A DNA stretch of 64,000 nt from an uncultured Sulfolobales archaeon (GCA_938017505.1 CALIKV010000010.1:1-64000); one strand, 5' to 3'; positions 49,821 through 58,909 are shown, numbered from the stretch's first letter. The notes: generated from the letters alone by a model not told the origin. Numbers and translations: made by a program.

Positions 49821-51100
49821 CCAGGAAGAGGCTAGAGGGATTCACCTCCTTCGAGAAGTATGAGAAAACCCTCTCTAGACTCTTAAACTCTGTAGAGACA
49901 CGCATCGATAAAGAAGCGATCCCAGTTATAGAAGCCGTCGGAAGGATTGCAGCAGAAAGCATAACCAGCCCGAGGGACTACCCGCCGGTTGACAGGGCGG
50001 CGGTGGACGGATATGCTGTGAGAAGCCTAGACGTCTCTGGTGCATCGCCAAGTAATCCAATACCTCTTAAGCTCATCGGCAGCGTTGAGGTCGGTGAGGC
50101 CCCCCAACTCACCGTGAACCCTGGCGAGGCCGTCATGGTGTTTACAGGCGCCGTAATGCCCAAGGGCTCAGACGCCGTGATGCCTTTTGAGGAGTCTATG
50201 AGGAACGGCAAGTACGTATATGCGTTAAGACCTTTATATCAATATAGGAACGTCAGCAGGGCTGGTGAGGACCTCAAATCAGGCGATCTAATAGTGAGGA
50301 GGGGCTCTGTAATTAAGCCTTGGCACGTCGCGGCTTTAACCGAGGTGGGGATCACGCGTATTGAGGTGTTCAGTAAACCTAGAGTAGGCATTATCAACGT
50401 GGGTAGCGAGTTATTAGGAAGAGACCACCTGCCCGGAATCGGTTATCGCATACCGAATTCAACGGGACCGTTGATTTACGCGTATCTTAAGGAGTTAGGA
50501 TGCGAACCTATCTTGAGGGACGTAGTTCCTGACGATGAGGAAGAGATAATCAACGCCGTAAAGAAAGCGCTTGAAGGGGACGATATCATCATAACTACTG
50601 GGGGGACCTCAGTCGGTGGCGGGGATCTAGTTCCAGAGGCGATTGCCAAAATTCCTGGAGCGAAGTTAGTCTTCCACGGCGTCAACTTAAGACCAGGCAG
50701 GACTGCAGGAGCCTATGTAGTTGCCGGCAAGCCTATCTTCATGTTTTCAGGACTCCCTGTAGCAGCTCTGGTATGTCTCGAAGCCTTCGTAAGGCCGTTA
50801 TTTAAACGCTTGACAGGGGTTGAATCGCTTCCTGAACCCACTATAAGAGCCAGAGTTCGTAGACGGATCTCCAACGTGACTGGGTTTAAGTCTTTCTTCA
50901 GGGTAGTGGTTTACTACGAGGACGGTGAGTTACTACTCGAGCCTCTGAGACTGACAGGCTCTGGCATTATATCAACCCTCCTGAAAGGCAACGCGATACT
51001 GGTGGTTGATGAGAACGTTGAGGGTTATGATGAAGGTGAATACGTGAACGCGATCTTAATTGGTCCAATATACGATGAGAGACCTGCTTTTCTCGAATAG
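49817..51100 (+). CDS. moeA: Molybdopterin molybdenumtransferase MoeA
   Basis: Inserts molybdate or tungstate into adenylated pterin. Full 427-residue MoeA: domain with PVDRAAVDGYAVRS near 55-68, GEAVMVFTGAVMPKGSDAVMPFE near 101-123, the Mog-like domain with PRVGIINVGSELL and IITTGGTSVGGGDLVPEAI near 255-273, GLPVAALVC and the C-terminal beta-barrel domain IV. In this AOR-bearing organism the metal is probably tungsten. It is coupled to surE (ATGA overlap), away from the moaA/C/E/D cluster. Confidence 0.93.
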   Translation: MTRKRLEGFTSFEKYEKTLSRLLNSVETRIDKEAIPVIEAVGRIAAESITSPRDYPPVDRAAVDGYAVRSLDVSGASPSNPIPLKLIGSVEVGEAPQLTVNPGEAVMVFTGAVMPKGSDAVMPFEESMRNGKYVYALRPLYQYRNVSRAGEDLKSGDLIVRRGSVIKPWHVAALTEVGITRIEVFSKPRVGIINVGSELLGRDHLPGIGYRIPNSTGPLIYAYLKELGCEPILRDVVPDDEEEIINAVKKALEGDDIIITTGGTSVGGGDLVPEAIAKIPGAKLVFHGVNLRPGRTAGAYVVAGKPIFMFSGLPVAALVCLEAFVRPLFKRLTGVESLPEPTIRARVRRRISNVTGFKSFFRVVVYYEDGELLLEPLRLTGSGIISTLLKGNAILVVDENVEGYDEGEYVNAILIGPIYDERPAFLE

Positions 51101-51126
51101 TTAATGCACTCGAAGGAGGGTAGGTT

Positions 51127-51789
51127 CTAGAGAAGATTGTAGAGAAAGGAAGCCAACTCGGGGGGTACTCCTTTAACGTCATCTCTCTTGGGCATCAGAA
51201 CGTAATCTATGTTAAGCTTGTTAGCGGCCTCGCGATCGGTGAAGTGATCGCCGAAGAACAAGACCGCTTTAGGGTCAGTTCTCAGGAGTCTAATAGCTTC
51301 CTTTAATTGCTCCACGCGAGAAGTTGAGACTTCCCTAGTGACGACTAGATCTACGTAACAGAGACAACCAAGTCTCTCCAACAATGGTCGAGCAGTCTCC
51401 TCATCCCTTAACGTAACAATCGCTATTAGGTAGCCTGCGTTTTTAAGATCTTTCATTAGAGTCGTTAATCGGGGATCGCGTTCAACGCTTAACGCCGACC
51501 CCAACTCCTCCTCTTTAACTAGCTTCTCAGCTAAACGCACTCTATCCTGGGGCAACGCATTGCCATGTTGACTTAGGTACTCCGCTATCGGGTAAGGAGG
51601 CAAGTCTAAACCTAGAACCTCTCTTAATTTCTTTCTAATTAAACCCCAGTCGATACCTGTCCTTACCATCGTGCCGTCTATGTCCAGTATCAATGCGTCG
51701 TAACGCTTCCTCAATTCCAACCCCTGGCACTTACTGAAATACTCCTTAACCGAATATAGCGCTTTCTTTAAGTAACTTACCTTCATCAA
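51127..51789 (-). CDS. HAD-superfamily hydrolase
   Basis: A 220-residue phosphatase-like protein. Motif I is LILDIDGTM near 29-37, motif II IAIVTLRD near 112-119 (Thr), and motif IV VLFFGDHFTDREAANKL near 183-199. The helical cap class resembles phosphoglycolate phosphatase. It overlaps the 3' end of the dehydrogenase gene upstream by 44 bases, so it is likely translated from the same transcript. The substrate is not known. Confidence 0.8.
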   Translation of the reverse strand: MMKVSYLKKALYSVKEYFSKCQGLELRKRYDALILDIDGTMVRTGIDWGLIRKKLREVLGLDLPPYPIAEYLSQHGNALPQDRVRLAEKLVKEEELGSALSVERDPRLTTLMKDLKNAGYLIAIVTLRDEETARPLLERLGCLCYVDLVVTREVSTSRVEQLKEAIRLLRTDPKAVLFFGDHFTDREAANKLNIDYVLMPKRDDVKGVPPELASFLYNLL

Positions 51790-52885
51790 ACCTCTCGAGC
51801 CTGAGCTCGTTGGTCTCGGCTAGTTTAGGTCTGCCGTCGAGCATCATAGAGGTGATCTCCTCACCTACGATTGGAGCCATCATATAGCCGTGGCCGCTGA
51901 ACCCGGTTGCTATTAAGACGTTCTCATAGCCTGGGAGAACATCAACTATGGGGTGGTGATCAGGCGTCACCTCATAATAACCTACCCACACCCTTAGTAA
52001 CTCGGCGCTGAGTATTTGAGGAAAGTACCTTGACATTATGGTTACGGCCTTCCTCAGGTAGCCGTACCTCAGTGAGGTGTCGTCCTCAGGAACCGGGAAC
52101 TCCGCTCCTACTAGGATACTTCCTGTCTCATGTTGAACTACATACGAACCTGACTCCTTATGTATCACTAAAGGTCTCAGGAAGGGGCTGTATTTATCGG
52201 TTACTAAGAGGTGATGCGGGTCCTTCTTTATAGGTATCTCAACCCCTAAATCTCTTGAGAGCTCCTTGCTCCAGACCCCGGCAGCTATTAAGACGTGGTC
52301 ATCCACCCTAACCTCATTAGACTCATCAACAACCAAAGAACGTGCCTTGCCACCGCTTGCTCTAATCCCTCTCACGAAAGTGTATTCGTGTATGTTAACC
52401 CCTAACTCCATTAACTTCTTTCTCATCGCCCACACGAACTTAATCGGCGAGGCCTTACCAGCAGTCGGATCGTATAACGCAGCTAATACATCGCTTCGCG
52501 CGAGAGGCACCAGCTCACCCACCTCCTCAGCTGAGAGCATACGAGTTGGCACGCCCAAGCTGTTCTGGTACGCGGCCAGCCTCCTGTGAAGCTCAACAAG
52601 CTCCTCGGTGGTCAATAACCATAGGTACCCGTCCTGGATGAACTCCAGGCCTTCGACCTCCTCCTTAAGTCTAAGCCAGTTCCTTATCGACTCCCTCATG
52701 AGGGTTACGTGAACGTTTGACGCGAATGACGACCTAACACCCCCGGCACATCTACCAGTACTGCCGAAGCCTAGGTACTTACTTTCGAAGACGTGAATCC
52801 CCCTAACACCCTCCTTAGCTAGATAGTATGCTGCCATCAACCCTGTGGACCCGCCACCCACTATAGCTACGTTAACCTGCTCCAC
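51746..52885 (-). CDS. pdhB: L-proline dehydrogenase-type FAD subunit (PDH beta)
   Basis: A 379-residue DAO-family flavoprotein, like SoxB and glycine oxidase, with the FAD fold NVAIVGGGSTGLMAAYYLAKEG (5-26), GRCAGGVRSSF, and the C-terminal GYENVLIATGFSGHGYMMAPIVGE. In Thermococcus the beta subunit of dye-linked L-proline dehydrogenase is of this kind and oxidises the amino acid. The gene order here (A, ferredoxin, BFD, B) equals the four-subunit Thermococcus cluster. Sarcosine or hydroxyproline remain possible substrates. Confidence 0.82.
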   Translation of the reverse strand: MEQVNVAIVGGGSTGLMAAYYLAKEGVRGIHVFESKYLGFGSTGRCAGGVRSSFASNVHVTLMRESIRNWLRLKEEVEGLEFIQDGYLWLLTTEELVELHRRLAAYQNSLGVPTRMLSAEEVGELVPLARSDVLAALYDPTAGKASPIKFVWAMRKKLMELGVNIHEYTFVRGIRASGGKARSLVVDESNEVRVDDHVLIAAGVWSKELSRDLGVEIPIKKDPHHLLVTDKYSPFLRPLVIHKESGSYVVQHETGSILVGAEFPVPEDDTSLRYGYLRKAVTIMSRYFPQILSAELLRVWVGYYEVTPDHHPIVDVLPGYENVLIATGFSGHGYMMAPIVGEEITSMMLDGRPKLAETNELRLERFDEGKLLKESAIFG

Positions 52886-52893
52886 GGATTAAC

Positions 52894-53169
52894 TCACCCC
52901 TCCTTGAAGATGTAGAGGTACACGGGTTTAGTGGGAGGTCTTGAGGGAGGCACCTTTAACTCGACGTCTGACCTGTTCCTTGCAGGCTCCCCGAAAAGCT
53001 GTGGATACAGCCTCAGCAACGTATTTATGCAGTAACGTCCACCACAGGGCCCCATCCCTAGCCTGAGTCTTCTCTTGAGGGTCTCCATATCTTTGATTCC
53101 CTCCTCCTTAACTACCCTCTCAACCTCCTCCAGAGTGACTTCCTCACATATACAGAGGATCTTCGTCAT
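52894..53169 (-). CDS. pdhX: BFD-like [2Fe-2S] small subunit of the dehydrogenase
   Basis: 91 residues; four cysteines C6, C8 and C42, C47 (CIC and CGGRYC), the BFD-type [2Fe-2S] spacing. Such a domain is the delta subunit (PdhX) of the Thermococcus proline dehydrogenase. Start overlaps the upstream ferredoxin gene by four bases and its stop is eight bases before pdhB. Confidence 0.82.
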   Translation of the reverse strand: MTKILCICEEVTLEEVERVVKEEGIKDMETLKRRLRLGMGPCGGRYCINTLLRLYPQLFGEPARNRSDVELKVPPSRPPTKPVYLYIFKEG

Positions 53170-53663
53170 CGTTTAATCACCCTTATGGCCCTCACGTTCA
53201 TGACCAGGTTCTTAGGCACTGCTACCGTAGTCACCCAGGATCCTGTAAGCCTATCTCTGTAGGTCTTCACCACCCTCCCCGTCCCCGCCTCACCACCCTC
53301 ACGATCCAACACCACTACAGCGTCTCCTTGAGATGGTGGGGGGAGTAACTCGTGTGGGAGCGTCACGTACCCTTCATCCCCCTCCCTAGACACGTCCACG
53401 ACGAATACTGCTAGACCCGGACACCGACCAACACACACGCCACAACCAGTACATCTCTCGAAATCCACTTTAGGTATGTCAGTCATCTTATTCTTAGAAA
53501 CCGCATTGAACGGGCATGAGAACACACACACGTCGCATGGGATCTCCTCAACGCATTCATATATAGCCACAGGCCCTCTGTGTAACCTCACGTCGCTTGG
53601 AACGTACCCCATCTTAACTAGGGTTTTTAAGTCAACTACTCCGGTCTCCTTGAAGTCCGTCAT
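53166..53663 (-). CDS. pdhF: Ferredoxin-like subunit of the dehydrogenase
   Basis: 165 residues with two [4Fe-4S] motifs: CDVCVFSCP near 40-48 preceded by YECVEEIP, and CTGCGVCVGRCP near 70-81. It is probably the electron-transfer gamma subunit. The C-terminal half is beta-rich (LDREGGEAGTGRVVKTYRDRL) and unusual for a ferredoxin but matches the PdhF type. Overlaps the BFD-like gene by four bases. Confidence 0.82.
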   Translation of the reverse strand: MTDFKETGVVDLKTLVKMGYVPSDVRLHRGPVAIYECVEEIPCDVCVFSCPFNAVSKNKMTDIPKVDFERCTGCGVCVGRCPGLAVFVVDVSREGDEGYVTLPHELLPPPSQGDAVVVLDREGGEAGTGRVVKTYRDRLTGSWVTTVAVPKNLVMNVRAIRVIKR

Positions 53664-53675
53664 CCTAGGATCGCC

Positions 53676-55097
53676 TCACGAAATAAGGGAGAGTTGCCAC
53701 CCCCTCCTGACTTTCTCGCTCACCGGTGCTGACCTGTACTCTTGAAGCATCCTTAAATACTTCTCTCTACTCTCGATGAAATCCTCCCTCTCACCGTAAG
53801 CCTTAATTAGTATTGAATACCCGGCAATCCACCCCTCTATGAACGCTGTAGTTGCCTCCTCGATGGCGGCTATGTCACCGGCTATAAAGACGTTCTCCAC
53901 CGACGTCTCCATATATCGAGTCCTTAGAGGAACTAGCCCGCCTAAGTCCGGTATGTACTTCATCGCAACTCCGAACTGCCTCAACAATTCGGTGTTCGGC
54001 GTTAACCCCACTGCTAAAAGCACTGTGTCTGTCTTAATGGCTTTCTCAGTTCCAGGCACTACGTTCCAGTTTTCATCCACGCTGGCTATGACAGCCTCCT
54101 CCACCCTCTCACTCCCTTTAACGCTCAGTATCGTGTGACGGGTGAGTATAGGTATACCGTACCTTCGTATTTTAGCTGCGTGAACGAACCAGCCGCCTAT
54201 CCTAGGTAATGCCTCAACAACCGCCTTAACGTTGACGCCCGCCTGGAGTAATTGGTAAGATATTATTAAACCTACGTTCCCTGAGCCTATGACAAGTACT
54301 TCACTGCCAGGTTTAACGCCCCACACATTCATGAGTGTTTGAGCTCCGCCAGCACCCATGACCCCGGGCAGGTCATTATTGTCGAACACTAAGTGATTCT
54401 CGAAAGCCCCTGCAGCAACGACAACGTATTTAGGCCTCACTAGGTAGAGTACGTTGTCACCTACAGCCAAAACGCCTTCCTTGAACACCCCTACGACGGT
54501 TGTCCCCGTTATTATCTTGAGGTTAGAACACTTACTCAATCTCTTGTTATAATCATCAGCTATTTCGAAGCCCCTCCTCCCCGCGAAGAGCTCTCTCGAC
54601 CCGAAGAATATGTGGGTCTGCTTAATGAGTTGTCCCCCGAGTCTAATCTGGTCGTCGATTAACACCGTCTCTAGGTCGGTGCCACACAGAACCTCTGCTG
54701 AGGCCATTCCAGCAGGCCCTCCACCGATAATGAGCACGTCTACGTCGAGCTCCTCCCTAGCCACGTCCCTCCCATACCTGCTTAAATCCGGCAAACCACT
54801 TACCCTCTCTACCTTCATGTCGTGCCTAACAGAAGTTACGCACGAACGCATCGGCACACCGTCAACACGAACCATGCACGAACCGCATTTACCGACCATA
54901 CAGAACACCCCCCTTGGCCTCCCCCGTACTGGAGAGATTCTGAAGACGTTTACCCCGGATGCGTAGATGGCTGCCGCCAATGCCTCGCCCTCGAAAGCCC
55001 TAAAAGGCTTCCCCTCGAAGAATACGGTCACTTCACCGCCCCGCTTGAACTCGAGAATCGGGTGTGTATATATCCTCAAGTCGGGATTCACTATCAT
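53676..55097 (-). CDS. pdhA: NAD(P)H-dehydrogenase-type alpha subunit of the complex
   Basis: About 473 residues. The N-terminal 100 residues form a [2Fe-2S] domain (CMVGKCGSC and a fourth Cys in MRSCVT), as in SoxA/HcnA. An FAD domain VLIIGGGPAGMASAEVL near 120-136, a pyridine nucleotide domain VLVIGSGNVGLIISYQLL near 262-279 and a second FAD motif NVFIAGDIAAIEEA follow. This is the alpha subunit of the alpha-beta-gamma-delta dye-linked L-proline dehydrogenase. ATG 55097 is used; TTG 55100 precedes it. A TATA-like AAAATATTTT lies at 55124-55133 on the minus strand. Confidence 0.85.
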   Translation of the reverse strand: MIVNPDLRIYTHPILEFKRGGEVTVFFEGKPFRAFEGEALAAAIYASGVNVFRISPVRGRPRGVFCMVGKCGSCMVRVDGVPMRSCVTSVRHDMKVERVSGLPDLSRYGRDVAREELDVDVLIIGGGPAGMASAEVLCGTDLETVLIDDQIRLGGQLIKQTHIFFGSRELFAGRRGFEIADDYNKRLSKCSNLKIITGTTVVGVFKEGVLAVGDNVLYLVRPKYVVVAAGAFENHLVFDNNDLPGVMGAGGAQTLMNVWGVKPGSEVLVIGSGNVGLIISYQLLQAGVNVKAVVEALPRIGGWFVHAAKIRRYGIPILTRHTILSVKGSERVEEAVIASVDENWNVVPGTEKAIKTDTVLLAVGLTPNTELLRQFGVAMKYIPDLGGLVPLRTRYMETSVENVFIAGDIAAIEEATTAFIEGWIAGYSILIKAYGEREDFIESREKYLRMLQEYRSAPVSEKVRRGWQLSLIS

Positions 55098-55172
55098 CAA
55101 CCAATAATAGATCCAGCTAAGTTAAAAAATATTTTAACATTATGTAAAGACTAGTGGGTGGTATGAACGACG

Positions 55173-56588
55173 GTGAACTCAAGCAGGTTTGACTCATTCT
55201 TCAATCCTAGACACATCGCCGTGATAGGGGCCTCTCAAACAGAGGGCACTATCGGCAGAGCTATAACGGTTAACCTCCTTGAGAGATTCAAGGGTATTAT
55301 ATATCCGGTGAACGTCAAATACGACGAGTTATTCGGCCTCAAGACGTATAAATCATGTTTAGATCTACCGGAGACGCCTGACCTCGTAGTAATTGCTGTA
55401 CCGGCTAAGGCAGTTCCTCAAGTGATTGAAGAGTGTGGCAGGAAGGGGGTTAAGTCGGCAGTAGTGATAAGCGCTGGTTTCAAAGAGACCGGTCCTGAAG
55501 GTGAGGAGCTTGAGAGGCGCTTGCTGAGCAGCGCTAAGGAACATGGAGTAAGGGTCATAGGCCCTAACTGCTTGGGCGTGTATGACGCGTACTCAGGCCT
55601 TAACACGATATTCAACCCGCCGGACAGACAGAAGGTGCCCCCGCCCGGCAACGTGGCGTTTCTTTCACAGTCCGGGGCGCTCGGCGCAGCTATCCTTGAC
55701 TGGCTCGCAGAGTCGAATATAGGGATGAGCAAGTTCGTGAGTTACGGGAACGCCGCCGACGTGAAGGAGTGGGAGTTGCTGGAGTACCTGGTCGAGGATC
55801 AACGCACTAGAGTTATTATGATGTACATTGAAGGGGTTGAGGACGGGAGGAACTTGGTTAATTCAATAAGGAAAGCCACGAGAGCTGGTAAGCCTGTTAT
55901 AGTGCTGAAGGCGGGCAAGTCCGAGAAGGGTATGAAAGCCGTGGCATCTCACACAGGGTCCTTAGCAGGTTCTTATCAGGTCTACGAGGCGGCGTTGAGG
56001 CAAAGCGGTGCACTGACCGTCAACGAGTTGAACGACTTCATACTGGCAGCTAAATCGCTTAGCTGGCTACCAACACCCCGCGGTGAGAGGGTGATCATAG
56101 TTACGAACGGCGGTGGAGCGGGCGTCCTCACAACAGACGCCGTCGAGCTCCTCGGCCTGACTCCAAGCGAGCTGTCTGAGGAGACAAGGAAATATTTGAG
56201 AAGCGCACTGCCTGCCGCCGCCTCAGTGGGGAATCCCGTTGACGTGTTGGGCGATGCACCGCCTGAAAGATATGAGACAGCTATGGAGGCGGTTCTAAGG
56301 GATGAGAACGCTGACATGGTTATCGTTATAGGCATTATGCAGTCGCCCGCCTTCAGACCTCCTGAAGTCCTTGAAAGTGTGAAGAAACTCTCAGAGACTT
56401 ACAGGAAGCCTATAGTCTTCGTAGCTCCTGGAGGAGCGTATACGGTGGAGAACTTAAAGAAGATAGAACTAGAGTCGAAGATACCAACTTTCAAGACCCC
56501 TGAGGAAGCTGCTAAGTCGCTTTACTTCCTAGTGTCTTGGCATAGAAACTACCAACGTTTAAGGGAAACGCGTGACGGGGGGGTTTAG
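55173..56588 (+). CDS. acdA: Acyl-CoA synthetase (ADP-forming) alpha subunit, second copy
   Basis: 471 residues with IAVIGASQTEGTIGRAI, IYPVNVKYDELFG, RVIGPNCLGVYD, LSQSGALGAAILDW and the phospho-His in VASHTGSLAGSY. It is closer to the classical ACS I alpha type than the copy at 45009. No beta subunit is next to it. Divergent from the proline dehydrogenase operon. Start is GTG 55173 after GGGTGG; an overlapping ATG at 55163 leads to a short frame only. It likely conserves energy from branched or short acyl-CoA. Confidence 0.92.
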   Translation: MNSSRFDSFFNPRHIAVIGASQTEGTIGRAITVNLLERFKGIIYPVNVKYDELFGLKTYKSCLDLPETPDLVVIAVPAKAVPQVIEECGRKGVKSAVVISAGFKETGPEGEELERRLLSSAKEHGVRVIGPNCLGVYDAYSGLNTIFNPPDRQKVPPPGNVAFLSQSGALGAAILDWLAESNIGMSKFVSYGNAADVKEWELLEYLVEDQRTRVIMMYIEGVEDGRNLVNSIRKATRAGKPVIVLKAGKSEKGMKAVASHTGSLAGSYQVYEAALRQSGALTVNELNDFILAAKSLSWLPTPRGERVIIVTNGGGAGVLTTDAVELLGLTPSELSEETRKYLRSALPAAASVGNPVDVLGDAPPERYETAMEAVLRDENADMVIVIGIMQSPAFRPPEVLESVKKLSETYRKPIVFVAPGGAYTVENLKKIELESKIPTFKTPEEAAKSLYFLVSWHRNYQRLRETRDGGV

Positions 56589-56591
56589 CTG

Positions 56592-57311
56592 GTGAAGGTC
56601 CACGCCGACCTGCACATCCATTCCTACGTAAGCGATGGTGAGCCTTCTCCTGTTGAGATAGTGAAATACTCCCTGAAGAAAGGCCTTAGTATGATATCGG
56701 TGACTGATCACGACACCTTCTTAGGATCCCTCTTAGCACTTAACGCGGCTAAAGACCTTGGCAAGATATTAGTGATCCCTGGAGCTGAGGTTAGGACCCT
56801 CTGGGGTGACGTGTTAGTTCAATGTAGGGATCCGATTAAGGTGCTACGGGATCCTATAGAGTTACGTGAGGAGGCGCGGAGGAACTCGTGCGTGTTAATA
56901 CCGGCCCATCCATTCGATTTATTGAGACTAGGGATTGGTTCCAGAGTCAAGTACAAAACTCTTTGGGACGGCTACGAGGTTTTTAATTCGACTTCAGACC
57001 CGCTTGCGAACCTCATCTCCTTCATATACCTTAAGGATCTAGGGAAGTCCCTGCTTTCAAACTCTGACGCACACACTCTAGAAGGTATAGGGGTCTCAAG
57101 AAATATCATCGAAGTCGATGAAATGAACACAGACGACGCGCTGGAAGCCATACGGAAGGGTCTAATAGAGGCTTTACCGGGATACTCAATTTACTCGCTG
57201 CTCTATAAGCTTAGGTGGAGTCTTAGACTTAGGTCATTCTCAAAGACCTTGAAATCGCGTCGTGAGCTCTTTCAGACGTTGCAAGAATCACTCCTTCACT
57301 CCTCAATCTAA
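56592..57311 (+). CDS. PHP-domain phosphoesterase
   Basis: A 239-residue PHP hydrolase: DLHIHSYVSDGEPSP near 4-18 (HxH and D), SVTDHDTFLGS (DHD) near 36-46, PGAEVRT (Glu), IPAHPFD (His) and SNSDAHTLEGIG (D-A-H): a full metal-binding set. Relatives dephosphorylate nucleotides or histidinol phosphate or repair adducts; the specific role is unknown. GTG 56592 is three bases after the ACD gene stop, so the genes are probably an operon. Its 3' end overlaps the radical SAM gene by 83 bases, convergently. Confidence 0.85.
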   Translation: MKVHADLHIHSYVSDGEPSPVEIVKYSLKKGLSMISVTDHDTFLGSLLALNAAKDLGKILVIPGAEVRTLWGDVLVQCRDPIKVLRDPIELREEARRNSCVLIPAHPFDLLRLGIGSRVKYKTLWDGYEVFNSTSDPLANLISFIYLKDLGKSLLSNSDAHTLEGIGVSRNIIEVDEMNTDDALEAIRKGLIEALPGYSIYSLLYKLRWSLRLRSFSKTLKSRRELFQTLQESLLHSSI

Positions 57312-58542
57312 GGACCTCCCTAGCGATTCTCTCTTGGTTCAGCCAGTTCCCGTAGGCCTTCCCCCGACCGACTAACTTAAGCACCTCATCCCTAACTGAG
57401 GCGGGAACCCTAGACGGGTTGCTTAACGCGTACGGGGTTCCCGGCAGGGGCACGAAGAAATGTATATGAGCCCTACCACCCCTGCTCACCACCTCCTTCA
57501 TATGGAGGAGGGTCTGCTCGAGGTCCTCAGGAGTATCGTCAGGCAAGCCGAGGATGTAGTCAACGTCGACCTTAAACCCTGCTTCAGAGAGGGCTTCAAC
57601 GGCCTTAATTACGTCATCTGAAGTATGTCCCCTATTAATCTTCTTCAGCAACGCATCAGATCCTGTTTGAGCGCCTACGTTAATCCTCTCGTTATCGACA
57701 TGTTCCTTCAGAAACCTAGCCGTTTCTTTGTCGACGTGTTCAGGCCTCATCTCAGAGGGGAAGGTCCCGAAGTAAAGCCTGCCGCTTTCCCTCCCTTTCA
57801 AGGTATTTAACCTTTCAAGGAGCTCGAAGGTACTCTCACACACCCTGCCAGGAGTCTCGCACCCGTAAGAGAGTGCGTCAGGCGTTACGAATCTGAGGTC
57901 TCTAACGCCTCTCCTGAGGAGTAGGTCACACCACCGTAAGACGCTCTCCACGCTCCTGTGTCTGACTCTAGACGTGTAGGCGTAGGGGACTTGACAGTAC
58001 TTACAAGAGTTGAAGCAACCCCTACTTAGTTCCACAGGGTTGAATAAACCCAAAGCAGGGGAGAACGGAGGGTATTTGTTTAAATCCCGCGTGAACCCTT
58101 TGCCGTTGAAGACGAACTTGCCGGAGTCGAAGTAGAAGATGCCGGTAACGTTTGAGGGATCCAGCTCGTTTAGCCCCAGTCTAATTACGTATGGCAGTAC
58201 ATCCTCCACCTCACCTATGAAGGCGTAGTTGAATCCTAAGGAAAGCACCGTGCCGAACGGATCTCCTGTCGGGTGAGGTCCTCCTGCGATACTTGTGACA
58301 CCTAGCCTGGAGAGTTCCTTGTTTATCTGTATGAGCCTCTCATGAATTGAAGGCAACTCGGTGGTGAGGAGCGTCTGCATGTACGCAAGCCTTGAATACT
58401 TACTCCTTAGTTCCTTGACCACGTTGAGAACGTCGTCAAGACTAACTAGGTAGAATTCAACCTCCTTAAGGAGTTCGTGAGCCTCGGCAGCGCCTATGAG
58501 AGAATGCACGCTGTACTTGATGTTCCTCCAGTACCCCATCAC
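57229..58542 (-). CDS. Radical SAM protein, MJ1487 type with B12-binding-like N-domain
   Basis: About 437 residues. The N-terminal 130 residues resemble the cobalamin-binding domain of B12-dependent radical SAM enzymes, though the classical DxHxxG is not seen. The radical SAM cluster is in ELSRGCFNSCKYCQVP (CxxxCxxC). IAGGPHPTGDP and VDYILGLPDDTPEDLEQTLLHM are further family motifs. The MJ1487 group is of unknown function. GTG 58542 is preferred over the longer frame from 58641, since GAGG sits about 13 bases before and the extra N-terminus is low-complexity and basic. Confidence 0.83.
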   Translation of the reverse strand: MMGYWRNIKYSVHSLIGAAEAHELLKEVEFYLVSLDDVLNVVKELRSKYSRLAYMQTLLTTELPSIHERLIQINKELSRLGVTSIAGGPHPTGDPFGTVLSLGFNYAFIGEVEDVLPYVIRLGLNELDPSNVTGIFYFDSGKFVFNGKGFTRDLNKYPPFSPALGLFNPVELSRGCFNSCKYCQVPYAYTSRVRHRSVESVLRWCDLLLRRGVRDLRFVTPDALSYGCETPGRVCESTFELLERLNTLKGRESGRLYFGTFPSEMRPEHVDKETARFLKEHVDNERINVGAQTGSDALLKKINRGHTSDDVIKAVEALSEAGFKVDVDYILGLPDDTPEDLEQTLLHMKEVVSRGGRAHIHFFVPLPGTPYALSNPSRVPASVRDEVLKLVGRGKAYGNWLNQERIAREVLRLRSEGVILATSERAHDAISRSLRMT

Positions 58543-58674
58543 GACGGCATTGTTCCTCAAGCGGTTCCCACCACGTCTTGACGTTCCTCCGACCCCGTTA
58601 GTTTTTACGTCATCTTTAATTTTAGGGGTTTGAACCCTCAACTGCGGAGGTCCTATCCCCCGCGATGAACGATG

Positions 58675-58686
58675 AAAATTTATAGG
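58675..58686 (+). promoter_or_regulatory. Promoter of the C/D-box sRNA candidate
   Basis: AAAATTTATAGG is a strong archaeal promoter element with an A-rich BRE. It starts transcription near 58706, just ahead of the first C box. Confidence 0.55.
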
Positions 58687-58703
58687 TTCATGTTCTTTAG
58701 TGT

Positions 58704-58760
58704 TTCTTGATGATGTGGCGTGTGTCTGGTGGGTGATGAGGGCTTGCTAGCCCTGAGTAT
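58704..58760 (+). ncRNA. Candidate C/D-box small RNA (methylation guide)
   Basis: Boxes are in canonical archaeal order and spacing: C TTGATGA at 58707-58713, 12-base guide (58714-58725), D'-like CTGG at 58726-58729, three bases, C' GTGATGA at 58733-58739, 13-base guide (58740-58752), D CTGA at 58753-58756. A TATA box lies about 25 bases before the expected 5' end and no good ORF covers the region. Such RNAs guide ribose methylation with L7Ae, Nop5 and fibrillarin. The targets have not been assigned. Confidence 0.6.
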
Positions 58761-58856
58761 TGGAATGAGGGTTAGCCCTGAGCCCCTTAGCGAGAGAGCA
58801 TTAGTTGAGATCAAGGGATTCCCGGCGGTTCCAACAGCCTTACCGCCGAGAAACGC

Positions 58857-58866
58857 TTGTTTAAAT
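58857..58866 (+). promoter_or_regulatory. Promoter of hel308
   Basis: TTGTTTAAAT predicts transcription from about 58888, just before GGGGAGGAGG at 58897-58906 and start TTG 58910. It separates the helicase from the upstream RNA element. Confidence 0.5.
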
Positions 58867-58909
58867 GATGTTGGGAAACCTGCACGTCAGCAGGCGGGGA
58901 GGAGGACTA

